Of a DNA stretch of 64,000 nt, positions 1 through 10,999 are shown piece after piece (position 1 is the stretch's first letter; each line of letters opens with the position of its first letter). Origin of the DNA: Auricularia sp. M13 (Eukaryota; Basidiomycota; Agaricomycetes; Auriculariales; Auriculariaceae); the NCBI GenBank assembly GCA_037042915.1, contig CM073195.1, positions 3,844,001 to 3,908,000 of the forward strand. The letters run 5' to 3'. The notes beneath the pieces are model-generated. The model searched no databases, was not told the DNA's origin, and saw only the letters and a program-made list of their open reading frames with translations. The translations under genes were made by a program, and so were the position numbers.

Positions 1-1370
1 TCGCGAGATGGAGCAAAAGACGAACAGTACTCACTAACAAGCTGACAAATGGCGACCTGCTTATTGAGCGTGCACTGCGGGCTCGGCAGGTCCTTCCAGC
101 GCGGCTCGGGCTCGCACACCCAGAAGAGCTGCGCGATGAGGAAGACGACGGTCAGGAAGAGCGCGAGCGCCGCCCAGTACAGCTTGCGGCGCGAGGACGC
201 GTTCGGTTCCAGACGGATGACGGAGAAGAGGATCGAGAGGCGGGCGGACCTGGGCGCGGGGAGGGGAGGGGTTAGCGGGAGTGTGTGAGGGTTGGGTTGG
301 AGGGATGGTTGGAGGGGGGGGGGATGACGAGCGAGTTCGGCACGGCGGTAACTTGGGAGCGGGAGCGCGATGTTGAAGCTATCAATGGCACAAGCATCGA
401 ATGTGGATGGGTACACGCGGGTGAGATGGAGAAGCAGCTCGCGCGCTGCAGGAAGGAGGTGGCAGCGTGCGGAAACGGACGCTCGACGACCGTAGCGCGC
501 GTCGGCAGGTAGTCGGATAAATGACGAGGGCAAGATGAGGGGGTAGTGCAGTTCGCTCTACGCGTGGGGACTGCGGGCTCAGAACGAGTTCCAGTCGCGC
601 ATCGGACGATGGGGGCAGCAATCCCATCTCACGCCGGGGACGCCGATCCATCAACGGGCTCGCCGGAAACGATCTGCGCGGCGATCTACGCGCACGGGAT
701 GGACGAATGCGGCCACAGCGACGAGCGACGGCGCAACGGAGGATGGATGGAAGGGTTCGAGCGGGAACGACGAGAAGAGAGGATAGGGGGTAGGAATAGC
801 CACGGATCCCGCTTCGCACGCAGGGGCCAGCACTGCACAGCCGTGGGACCTGCACAGCACAGCCGGCTGAAGAAACTGAAACTGATCCCGCGCGCGCGCG
901 ACGCACGCCGGCCAATGGTTGCGTGTGTGCGTAGTGTGTAGGCAGGTCTGGAAGGGGAATGGATTACAAACGGGGCACGTACCAGATGACGGCGTAGAAG
1001 CTGGTCGCGAGGATGTAGTACGCGGCGACTCTGTTGACCTTCGACAGCTCGTCTAAGTAATGGGCGTGGGGTGAGTAAGTTAAAGCAGAGAGGAGGAGGA
1101 GTACGGACCGGGGTTGGGGACGTGCATGAAGACGGAGGCGATCTGGACCAAGAGCGCGAGGAGCGAGAAGAGCGCCCACCCGTCGTCGTACCAGAACCGC
1201 CCCCGCCGCACCCACAGCCGGAAGAGCGTCATCCCGATCGCGACGAACGAGCATGTCGATGACGTGACTGCCAAGTGCGAGCGTCAGCGAGCACAGAGCA
1301 CGCAGGGTGAGCAAGCGAGACGGGACGCACTTTTGATCTGGATGAGCGGGTTGGTCAGGTCGAGCGCCAT
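1..1370 (-). CDS. SAT4/rhodopsin-like fungal integral membrane protein (N-terminal part, runs off the window)
   Basis: Four exons can be followed on the minus strand: 1331-1370, 1109-1267, 983-1052 and 35-249. They start at the ATG at 1370 and stay in frame across GT-AG introns; after position 35 a GTGAGT donor leads out of the window. Several hydrophobic helices are visible, with short polar turns containing FWYDD and RLSILFSVIR, and later FWVCEPEPRWKDLP followed by a Cys-containing loop ending QVAICQL. This pattern is typical of basidiomycete membrane proteins loosely grouped with the SAT4/rhodopsin-like fold; their function is unknown and a sensory or transport role is only a guess. The third intron (250-982) is 733 bases, far longer than the others here. 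The C-terminal half is missing because of the window edge. Family call moderately sure, exon junctions good. Confidence 0.7.
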
Positions 1371-1583
1371 TACTGTACTGTACAGTGGACGGAGGGCTCA
1401 GGACAAGGGGAGGAGGGGGAGACGGAGACGGCAGGTTTTGAGCATGCAGCTGAAGAGTGGACGTGACATGACATCCGGATCCCCTCTGCCCCCTAAACAC
1501 CCCGTCCAACTCCGCCTCTTCTTCTTCCCACTGCGAATCCAATATGGAACAGCCTCCGATCCTCCACCTCCCACACTCACAGC

Positions 1584-2801
1584 ATGTCAGCAACCAGCAC
1601 GGTAGCGACGGACGAGCTGCTCGCGCGCTGCAAGGCGCTCTACCCCGCCGCGTGGTACATCCCCGCCGCCGTCGCCCTGAGCGGCGCAAACGCCCCGGAC
1701 GCCGTCCCCGCCGTCTTCCGCGCCGCAGCGCACGACCTGCCAGCGGACCAGCACCCGCTGCTTGCGCGCCGCCTGCGCGATGCGCTGTTTAAAGGCGGCG
1801 TCCTCACCGGATACAAGTGCCCCATTCCACTCTAGATCTGCTCGCGCTGACCACCCGCGCTCGCGCTCGCAGTAAAGCGATCAACGCCCTCGTCGCGCTG
1901 CACGAATCCCTGCCCGAGACGCTGCGCGCGGACCCCAAGAAGCCCGAACGCCCGCTCGACACCGTTACGATGGACGATATCCGCGCCCATGGCGCGCAGT
2001 TCTTCGAGATGTTGTATGGCGATACTGCCCAGGGCGTGCAGGGCTTGCTGGATGCTATTTATCCCGATATGGGTGCGTATTGGCGAGCGAGCGCGAGCTA
2101 GTGGATGCGGCTCGACTGGGCTGGGCGAGCTTGAGCTGGCGCGGGCGACAGAGTGCTCGAGCGGCCGAAGCGAGCCGCCAGCTCTGGTGGACGCGAGCCG
2201 TCACTGTCAGGGCGGGCTGAGCAAACTGTCACCGCGGCCGAAGCGAGCCGCCAGCGCGCCCGAAGCAAACCTTCAGCGCAGCCCAAGCGAGCCTTGAGCG
2301 CGCTCGCAGCTCGCGCGCGTTTACACGGCATCTGACGCCCTCTTGCATCCCAGGCTTCCTCTCGCGCGTGATCGCGTACGGCTTCGTCTACGGCGGCGCG
2401 GAGCACCTGCTCAGCGCGCCCGAGACGTCGTTCGTGCTCGTCGCCGCGCTCGTCGCGGGCGACACGCCGCGCCAGGTGCGTCGCGCCCTCCGTTATCTAT
2501 TTATTGGCTTTCCATATCACAAGCCCGCCATCGAACATTCCATCCCGTCCCGTCCCATCCACTCGCCGCTCACGCTCGTGCCTCATCGCTCATCGCTCCC
2601 CCCACCCGCCCCGCTCGTCGCTAACGCCCCGCTCATCGCTGACGCTCCTCGCCCACCCTGTAGGTCGGCTGGCACCTAGCGAACGCGCGGCGCATCGGCG
2701 CGAGCGCGGCCGAGGCGCGCGGCGTGCGCCAGATCGCGATCGAGTGCGCGCGCGCGGCGGGGGTCGTGTGGAAGAATGAGGTGCCGGACGTTGTGGAGTG
2801 A
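1584..2801 (+). CDS. AhpD-like (carboxymuconolactone decarboxylase-fold) protein, copy 1
   Basis: Exons 1584-1816, 1873-2072, 2354-2475 and 2664-2801 give a 230-residue protein without interruption. It is all-helical in character, with a C-terminal block GDTPRQVGWHLANARRIGAS followed by a VRQIAIECARAAGVVW helix. This matches fungal proteins of the AhpD-like/carboxymuconolactone decarboxylase superfamily. The CxxC pair of true AhpD peroxidases is not seen, so peroxidase activity should not be assumed; most fungal homologues are uncharacterised. The start ATG was chosen because it opens directly into the conserved segment. The second intron (281 bases) is filled with a GC-rich tandem repeat. 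A full second copy lies at 22099-23216, a broken copy at 41070-42050 and a tiny fragment at 45393-45429. Confidence 0.75.
2150..2305 (+). repeat. GC-rich tandem repeat inside intron 2 of AhpD-like copy 1
   Basis: Degenerate units containing CCGAAGCGAGCCGCCAGC recur within the intron and lengthen it to 281 bases, against 60 bases for the corresponding intron of copy 2. This looks like simple slippage expansion. Confidence 0.6.
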
Positions 2802-3527
2802 GCGCCGGCTTGGGGCTTCGAAGACGGAAAGACGGAAAGGAAAGGAGAATGAGAAGACGAGAAGAACTGTTCGGTGTTGGGTGTTCGCTGTTCGCTGTTC
2901 GGATGGAGAAGAACTCTGAACTGCGCTGAGGCGATTACAACTGCAAAAAATAGAATTTTGAAGTTCGGACGTGCCACCTGCCGCCGAGTTCGAGCGCATT
3001 CGGACGGACTCGGACGCGTCGTGTGCTACTGCTAGAGACTCGGACTCGTCATGTGCTACTTAGAGACTCGGACTCGTCGTGTGCTACTTAGAGACTCGGA
3101 CCCGTCGTCTGCTAGAGACTCGCACTCGTCGTGCGTCGTGTGCTAGAGACTAAGCGGTGTGCGATGCGCCTTCTTTGGGAGCGGCGTAACGCGTTGAAAG
3201 TTGGGATCGCTGTTTGGCGCCGTTCGCAGGGCTTGCTTGCGCCGCCGTTCTCCGAGGGCTTGCTTGCGGCGCCGTTCTCAGGGCTTGCTTGCGTCGCTCT
3301 CACTAACTCAGACTGGCGCAGAGCGTAATACTGTATGCGTGAAACCATCATGCCAGCCCCCTGGCCCTTTGATTGAGAATCGCGCCTTGTTACTGACAGG
3401 AACGCTTTGGGAACGCAGGGCTGTGCCGTCATGCACTCCTGGTAGGGTCGTTTGGGACTCGGAGACTGCAATGAGGGATCACTGTTGGTCGCGGTCCAAG
3501 TGTAAGTGTGAGAGACGTGCGCGGGAA
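2802..3527. other. Intergenic DNA with minisatellites, no gene seen
   Basis: After the AhpD-like stop there is no supported coding frame. From about 3003 to 3150 a degenerate unit of roughly 35 bases containing GAGACTCGGACTCGTCGTG repeats about four times. From 3225 to 3300 a second short repeat contains GGGCTTGCTTGCG. The minus-strand frame at 3112-3579 shows no recognisable domain. Confidence 0.6.
3003..3150 (+). repeat. Minisatellite, about 35-base unit
   Basis: Direct reading shows successive copies of GACTCGGACTCGTCGTGTGC separated by CTACTTAGA or CTGCTAGA, with single-base differences between units. Confidence 0.7.
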
Positions 3528-3542
3528 GGATCGATGGACGTG
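3528..3542 (+). repeat. Left target-site duplication of the LINE
   Basis: GGATCGATGGACGTG occurs here and again at 16538-16552 immediately after the poly(A) tail. Reading the two flanks as continuous DNA restores an imperfect tandem array with a unit of about 23 bases, which supports this as the true pre-insertion site. Confidence 0.8.
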
Positions 3543-5767
3543 CGGCTCTTCCCCGTACCACCATGTACGGAAAGCACACCAGCTTAAGAGCAAACCAAAC
3601 GCCCCTTCCGTCTTACAATGCTATACCTGAGCAATGCAAATAGCACCCAACGATGCTCTAAGCCCAAGCATCGCGCCTCAACCGGCGCTTACAGAAACGT
3701 CTCGTCTTCTACTCGCAAAACATAGATTGCGCACAGCGCTAACACGAGCGTGGATTTCGAGCGCCAGAGCTATACAGCAGAACAAGAAATACACCATTCT
3801 ATATTTTCCACCATTATCACACAGTTGCGCGCCGAATCTCCAAAAAAAATCAGCTGAGGTCTTGGATGCAAAGCCAGACTTACCGTAACACCAGGAAGTT
3901 TTGCAATGGTAAAAGACTATGGTTGGAAGCTGTCAGCCCAGGCACGAAACGCGAGCGTGCCCAGAGTCGTACCTTCTGCAGGACTGGAGTCAAGGCGAAC
4001 AGTTCCGGCCAGCCGGAAGACCCTTCCTCAGACCCAGCGACCGTTACGCTGGAGGAGGGAAGAAGTGATTAGGGCAGCGGAACTGGAGGGTGCAGTAGCA
4101 GCGGGGACGCGGACCGCAGGAGACGCAGTTCTCGCGGGACTCGACGACGTGAGAGTTCACCGGCGTCTGCAGTGGATCAGCGGACCCCGACGACACACCA
4201 TCAAAAGACGCCACTCACGTCATGGCAGTGCGAGCAAGCGCACGTCACGCGCTCGGCCCAGCTCTTGTTATAGCAGCAATAGGAAGTGCAGGGGAAAAGG
4301 ATATGAGCGTTGTACCAAGTACCGACTCTGTGCTAAATAATCCGAACAATAAGTGCTACGCGCACATGACGGATTCTGGAGCTCACGCCGCAGTAGTACT
4401 CGACGATGATCCTGGAAAAGTAAGTGTTGCCCCGCCAGCACTAGAACGTGACAGCGTACTTGTACGGACGACACATTTGCGAGAGATCTGAACGGGGGGA
4501 AGGAATGAGGATTCACGAGAACCTGGTACGCTTTTATAGAACACACGTACCCGGAGCAGAAGCAAACGTCGCGGTCCCCGCCAAATCTGGCCGCAGTCAA
4601 TGACACCTCTGGATCCTGACAGCGTGTCAAACGGAGCAGCATCTAACCAATTGCTGCTCAGAACGAAGTCCCAGCGGCCCAAGAGCACGGCCTGCGGATC
4701 TGAACACGAGGGAGAGCCAAAAAACGACGTGTTAGGACGCTGCACTCGCTCCCACGCCGCGGCGTGGGATCTGCATCGTCCCCACGCCGCGCTGCCGTCG
4801 CTCTGAGGTCGCTGTCCAACGGGCCAAGCTCTCAAATACATTGGCTAGGCCATGTGGCCTGAGAGTCATACACGTGTGTAGAAGCCTCGAATGCCCTACA
4901 TCGGACAGAGTGTGAGAACGGAATATCGAGAAGAACAAAAGACTCACCGAGAAACGCTCGCACCTGACCAGGGCCCCGATAGCTCGTGTCGACCGAATCT
5001 ACGCCCCGATGCCACTCACACTCCGGAACAATCCGGGCAGTGCGGCAGAGTCACTACGTTCGCAAAGTGCACGATGAAGACGTCGAGATACTAGAAAAGT
5101 GAAGTCGACGCGTCAATTCTCAAAGAAGACGTACCTGAAGGCAGTAGTTGCAGGCGCAAAGGGATGTCATCCCAAATATGGCGCATATCGGAGATGAACA
5201 ATGCAGGATGCGGTATCCGCGGCGAACCGACTGCGAAAGGACGTCAATGTCGCCCGGAATATCCCGACCCCGACACATACTCCGCATACGCAGTGCGCAG
5301 CAACCCTGGCTCGGTCAGAGACGGCATCCGACCACTGCGCAACGTACTGAGCAAGCCGACACATCTAACGGGTGGGGGAAACTACGAGAAGTGCAGCGCC
5401 TGGACCATCGCAACCGCTCTTAAGTAAAAACTGGCCGCAGGGCGAGACGCGAGCAGATGGCTCCTGGCCTGTGGCGTAGCAAAGATATGGAACTGTGTAA
5501 CCAATTCACTACCACCCTCAGTCAGAGGCGAAAAACCACCTCCTCGAATCCCGACCTGAGTGACGTAGGCGCTGAGGAGGCGGATTGCGCAAAATGCATT
5601 GAGTCCCGGCGATGCTCCCCTCCTCCCATGACGTCCTCAACACCCCCATAAAGTGAAAGCGCCTGGACGATCCAGTACCTGCCCCTAGCTAAATAAAAAG
5701 CCCAGGTGCAGGGCCCACGTCGCTCCCGCACAGTCACCCAGCGAGCTCACCACCTCGGCTGCCTGAG
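3543..5767 (+). other. LINE 5' region, no long ORF, possible diverged tandem monomers
   Basis: No convincing coding frame is seen. Blocks of about 270-290 bases look loosely alike: near 5065, 5380 and 5650 a motif of the type AAGTGNANNGCCTGGACNATC is followed by an A-rich TAAGTAAAAA or TAAATAAAAA and then a GC-rich stretch. Monomer arrays in a LINE 5' region often act as internal promoters; that role is inference here. Confidence 0.35.
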
Positions 5768-6382
5768 ATGGGAGACACCACGCAGACGAATACGCACTGG
5801 CACGACCAGTCCGAGCAAGAATCCTTAAGCAGGTCGCCTACGCCGACTTGGAATATCATGACGGCGGAACAGACGACCGGCGGTCCCCAGGAACGAGAGC
5901 AGCAGCCGGCAGCAGTCACCAACACGACGGCGCTCGAACAGTTCGAGTCACCTGCGCCCGTCAGGCAGGCAGCAACCCAGCCAATGCTCTCCGGGGGGGA
6001 CGCACTCGACGACGCCGCCCCTGGCCGTACGACGTCGATGCTATCACAGCGCCCGACCTCACAGGCAAGAGCGAGGGTCCCGGCTCGCATAGACGACATC
6101 CTACGCGACCTCCCACAGGACCCCCCAGCACCGTACCAGTCGAAACGCACGTACTGGTGCATGGGCGGCTGCGGAGGGAAGTGGGGCCAACGCGACAGGC
6201 GAGACCAGCACTGGCTCCAGCACCCACAATGCGAGTCTGCGCATGTAGAAGCCATAAAAGGCACGCACCTGGTCATAGACTACAACAAGACCTTAGACTG
6301 GAGGGCACGGCGAAAGGAGGACAGGGAGCGACGAATCCATTTCATAGAGCCCGAGGGATCACTCCGCAGCATCCCGGAGTGA
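5768..6382 (+). CDS. Upstream LINE ORF ('ORF0'), 204 residues with a Cys/His cluster
   Basis: This intact frame begins about 85 bases after an A-rich TAAATAAAAAG box. The first 115 residues are low-complexity, rich in Gln, Thr, Pro and Ala. The C-terminal part contains CMGGC, then after eleven residues an H...H..C cluster within about 25 residues, followed by a very basic segment RRKEDRERR. The spacing would allow a CCHC- or C2HC-type zinc site, but it matches no family I can name. Its position upstream of ORF1 in the same orientation, inside the target duplication, makes it part of the LINE. A role in RNA or DNA binding is a guess from the basic tail and Cys/His spacing. It could also be a 5' exon of ORF1, although the two are separated by 780 bases with stops. 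Confidence 0.45.
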   Translation: MGDTTQTNTHWHDQSEQESLSRSPTPTWNIMTAEQTTGGPQEREQQPAAVTNTTALEQFESPAPVRQAATQPMLSGGDALDDAAPGRTTSMLSQRPTSQARARVPARIDDILRDLPQDPPAPYQSKRTYWCMGGCGGKWGQRDRRDQHWLQHPQCESAHVEAIKGTHLVIDYNKTLDWRARRKEDRERRIHFIEPEGSLRSIPE

Positions 6383-7168
6383 TCTAGCGCGCAGAGCTGT
6401 AGAACGGCGCCAAGGACACAGCCTCGGCCGAAGCTCGGATCACAGTAACCGAATCAGAGCATACGAGCCCTTGCGAGCTCGGTTGTGTAGGTGGAGCAAA
6501 TATATTGCGAATAAGAAACGTCATGTGCCCCAGATCTGGAGCGCTGGAGAGCACTTGGAACACGTCTGCTGGAGCAAGCGAGGACGGACAGGGCAAGATC
6601 GGCCTGATGACGTGCACCACGACATCCCATCGCAGCTGGACATGAAGGTCTGGACCAGAGGTAGCAATGCATTCGAGGTCGCGCTGATCGTGCGACCTAG
6701 CGACTTGTACGGATCGCCGGGGGCGAGGGTGACGCGGCCCCACTTTTGAATCTCCGATTAAATCCCAGAGCGCCCTCCGGATCGGGCCCCTACATGCCAG
6801 CGCCGCCAGCCAACTGAGCGCGAGCGCCCGTCCAGCCACCTGCCGTCGACGTCGACAGGTCTTCTATGAGCCGAGCAGGAGCGGCTCAGGAGCATGCCTC
6901 CTGCAGGCCGCTGTCTGGCGGGCACAAGCCCAATACGTGTCGACGCGCGTTCAGGACACGCAGGCGCACTCGCCAATCAGCAAGAGGTTCGCCAGGTCGA
7001 CTGGGCCAGCCCCAGACTGCGTGCCCCGTACGTCCAATCGTACGTACTTCACCTTGCCCTCTCTTCTTCACCTCATTCCGCATCGGCCAGGCTGCCCTAC
7101 GCGCACCACGAAATTCCCCAGTAACACCTGGGAACACCACGAGCACCGCCTACAACTCGACATACAGG

Positions 7169-9239
7169 ATGGATTTCCGTAGGTACATCGCGAGCTGCCA
7201 GGCCCAGCTCACGCCTCTCCTCCGTGCAGAAGAGGAGATCCTCGTCCCAGCGACGCTGCCAGAGCCCGAGGACGACGATGGCGGCCGCAGGGATCTGCTC
7301 GAGACCACCACGGCCGCCCCCCTTCTGCCATCCTCTCCCTCTCCATCAACAGCTGAGGGAGCCGACGTCTCACCCGCGCGCCCAGCGACGACACGCACGG
7401 CAGACGAGGCGGCAACGCCGGGCGACCGCAAAAAAGCGCAGCAAATGGAGCACGAACGACGCGAGCGTCGTCGCGTCTCGCTCGAGGGGCTCGACATCAT
7501 GTCGTGGCCCCCGCTGCCGCACACAACGGGCCCGTCGCCCCAGAGGCCCGCAGGACGCCCGCAAGGCCAAGCGGCGCCCGCACTTCCCCGCAAAATTGCG
7601 CCGCTGCCGAAGACGGTGGCATCGCGCCTCACGCGCCAAGTATCGGACCCGGCGCTGGCCATCCGTACGGGTGCGACACACGTACTGCCCGTCTGGCCGC
7701 CACGGAACGACACGCCAGACGCCAGGAGCGCTCAGCCCGACTGCGAACCACCTGCGCGAGAACCGGGTGCGCAACCGCAGCAACAGGCAGCATCCCATCG
7801 CCGCGCAGACCGCACCTCAAACAGCGGCATACGCTCACTCGCGGCGTCTCCGAGCCTCATGCGCGAAATGTTCGCTCACGCCGCTGAGGAAGACACAGAG
7901 AGACGGGAGGACGAAGGCCGCCGCCGACACCAAGTCGAGGCGCAGGTCTCGCCTACACTCCTGCGCTCGCAGAGGAGGCCAGCGCAGCAGCCAGCAGGCG
8001 GCGAAGCGCAGGCTACGCGTCAGGCCGAACGGGAACAGGAGCACCGTCAAGCAGCCCCTCAGCCAGCACCACGCCCGCACGCGGAGCAGGACATGGAGGT
8101 CGACGACCCCATCACGGAGGACGAGGATCGCTACGCCGACGGCTTCATGCCAGCACAACCCCCACGCGTATACTCATCGGACGAGGTGATAGACGACTTC
8201 GACGAGGAAGAAGAAGACTTCGAAGACACGGAGGACGAAGACGACGGCGACGACTTCGACCTGCACGCGGCTTTCGACGAGCGCACCGTCCACGTCGCCT
8301 CGAACGGCAACAACCGCCGCATCGACGGAATGCCAGCGAACGGCCACCTACTCAACCTGTGCCCGATCCAGAGGTCGGCATGGACGACCTACAAGAGGCC
8401 GAAGATGATCTTCGTCTGTGACAGCATCGGCGGCCAAGATCCCTCCTCGATGCACCCCCTTGCCGCAGTCAAGAAACTCGCCAACATCTTTAAAGCTGCC
8501 TTCCCCAGCAGTAAGCCGCAGGTGACGAAGGCCGAGTCGGACCCGCGCAGCAACAAAGGGGTCCGCAAGAACACTTTCCTACTAACGGGCATCACGCGCG
8601 CCCAGGAGGACGCTCTTTGCGACAAGAGGCACTTTGTCATCGACAATGCCAGCATTACAACCTTCCGTTTCGTCCTCCTCGCATCGTCGCACCTCGGCAC
8701 GGTTACCAACACACAACCGCGGCGCGCAAGTACGTGCCAGCATCAAGCCGTCTTGGGAAGCCAGCCAGAAGTTCCGATCCCCTTTCGAAAAATTCGCCAC
8801 GCGTAACAAGATCGCGGTAGATCCCCTCATCAAGGCCTTCCTCGACTCTATCTCGATCAGGTCGCTGACGACGACGGCGAGCACGGAATCAATAAAAGAG
8901 TATAACATTCACGCCGATTTAGATTTCCTACCAGCCGACCTGATCGCGGAGCTGCGCGAGGCCGTCAGCAGCATCCCCATCAAGCACCCGTTCAAGGGAC
9001 ACGGGAAGATGCGCAAACCGGCGTGGTCGTGCACCGTCTGCGAGAGTGCAGGTCACCCCACGGGCAAGTGCCCGACGGCTCGCATCGAAGGATGGACGAA
9101 CGCGGGCGCCCCCACGTCCGGCGGCGGTACGCAGGGCGCCCACAACCCAAAGAACTCTGCAGCCCGCGGAGGTCGCGGAGGAAGCAGCAGCCGTGGGGGA
9201 AGAGGCGGGGGCAGAGGCGGACGGGGCCGCGCTTTCTGA
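7169..9239 (+). CDS. LINE ORF1 (Gag-like, CCHC zinc knuckle), one frame change
   Basis: ORF1 is the RNA-binding nucleoprotein of the LINE. I start it at the ATG at 7169 (MDFRRY); the frame is open further upstream, but that stretch is not Gag-like. After a Pro/Gln/Arg-rich region comes a strongly acidic stretch (DDFDEEEEDFEDTEDEDDGD), then a block containing NTFLLTGITRAQEDAL and a following FRF segment, which is characteristic of fungal LINE Gag domains. The C-terminus has a CCHC knuckle, CTVCESAGHPTGKC (C-x2-C-x4-H-x4-C), and an RGG/GRGG tail typical of RNA binding. The frame must shift once between about 8690 and 8750. Either this copy has one indel or the family uses frameshifting; without other copies I favour an indel. 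The region is clearly more GC-rich than ORF2. Confidence 0.65.
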
Positions 9240-9956
9240 GCCGTGCCAGCCCCATTCCCGCACCCCCCTCACCCGGCTCCCTCCTCCTCTTCCTTGATAA
9301 GTACAATAGATACACCACCCTCCCATCACCGCGCACCCTACACATAGTTTCTTGACCGCGCGCCCGCACTCTCCATTCTTGTGAGCCCCGTCGAAACCAC
9401 GCTGACGATCACGCTCTCCCCGCCCGCCCTTACCCGCCGTTCCGCCCCCCCCCCCGCTGTCATGATACTCGTGCCTATAGAACCTACGAGTTATTCTAGC
9501 GACAATGACGGATATACGAAAAGAGAGGCATACGTGCAACTTTCCCTCACCAGGAGACTGTACGCGCACACGCTTCCTTGCGCCGGTACGCGCACTACGT
9601 CCCCTCGCACCAGCGCGTGCACCGCTCTCTCTCGCACTAGCACACGCACTGCGCTCTCTCACTTCGTCAACATCCATCGACTCTGTGAGCTGAGTCCATT
9701 CTTGCACGACATCCATGGCATCATCGACAACGAAACCTGCGTTCTCAGTCGGATTCATAGCTTCGCACCTATTTCACAAGCGGCGCTTGCCGAGGCTTTC
9801 TCCAGCCACTTACGATAGGTAGGATAGGGAAGAACGCATTCATGAATTATCAGGAAGGGAGGGTTAAAATGCATAACGATTCTGCATAATGATACAATAA
9901 ATTGATGCTCATTAGCTACATGCCCGAGATGCTAAGACGAAAAAGATGAAACGATA

Positions 9957-10721
9957 CTAGGATTCCACGGCATGACGCTTCAATGGTGGGGTTCCCACAT
10001 CCTCCTGCTTGATAACTGTAAGCTCATCGGCCTTTCGCTTCACTCCACGAGCCTCCTTCGGCTCGGGAGAGAGCGACGTTCGGCTTGTCGTGGAGGTGAG
10101 CGTTGACTGCGACGAGGGAACCGACGATTCTGGCGTGCGCGATCGACTACGAGCAAGGGACGATGATGCGCCGCTCTTCAATCGTGCAACAAGTGGGTTA
10201 GCCAACAATGCGTCGGCGTGGCAGGTTGCGTGGTATACCTGGAAAAGGCATGTTCAGCGCCATGATCTACGATTGCAACCGACCGACGGACCTTGTCATT
10301 GGCGCGCACTGCATTTCGCCACACCCACTCTTCCTCGTCTTCTTGGAATTCACATTTGAGGAACTCCCTGTATACAGGACACTGGACGGGTCTCGCCTCT
10401 TCACCCGGAGGGACCACGACATAAGCAGCACGTAATTTAGCTTCACGCCCTGCGCTGGCTTCGTTTGCTGCGTTTGCTTTTCCCTTGCTGGAGTCAGCGC
10501 CAAGAGCTTCTTGGCTCCAGTCCTATATGAATTCTACGACTGTGTCCGCGGCCAAGATTCTGGCTAGCCTTCAGATTTTGGCGGAAATGCAGGTCTAGAT
10601 GATCCTGGAGTCTCTTCCTGCTGCCCTCATCGCCTCCGATGCGTACCGCGCACTGACCACACTGCGTTGAGAGCCGTTTGTACAATAACGAGGCAATTGG
10701 AGGTCGCTTACTGATGCCCAT
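9957..10721 (-). pseudogene. Antisense fragment of a Pcf11-like mRNA cleavage factor gene
   Basis: On the minus strand, between LINE ORF1 and ORF2, the C-terminal zinc-finger part of Pcf11 is recognisable. Pcf11 is a subunit of the pre-mRNA 3'-end cleavage factor that binds the RNA polymerase II tail. The first finger reads CGQCAVR...DHLDLHFRQN (about 10540-10680). The second reads CPVYREFLKCEF, then EDEEEWVWRNAV and, after a likely 53-base intron, VYHATCHADA (about 10200-10400). A Ser-rich, basic tail ends at the stop at 9957. The second Cys of the CPxC pair is Tyr, and the frame breaks between the fingers near a repeated GGACTGGAG, as if one repeat unit was lost. Only the 3' end of the gene is present. 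It is therefore a decayed passenger, probably captured by the LINE. Confidence 0.7.
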
Positions 10722-10999
10722 AAGACTTGAGATGTCGCATTGCGCAGGAATTACATACCACGACGGCGCGTGCGTCGTGACCTCCCCTTACAAAACAGAG
10801 ATGCAAGGTGCCCTGAACCGGCAATGGCCCCTTGCAACCTCAAACTTCGGCTACGCACAATCCTAGCTAGTGCCCTCCTGCCGCCTAATTTACTGACCTT
10901 CGGGGACAGGAAGCAGCGGGAGCGAGCGGAGGTCTATTTAGACCAAGAGCGAGCCGCGCGGAGACGCTGAAGCCCGATGGAAACCGCACAGTCCGGACT

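Noticed and set aside
9957-10721. Pcf11 fragment as a resident functional host gene flanked by two different LINEs
   Set aside because: Only the 3' part is present, with a lost Cys and a frame break, and no target duplication separates the two LINE halves. A single insertion explains the 15-bp duplication at the outer ends.
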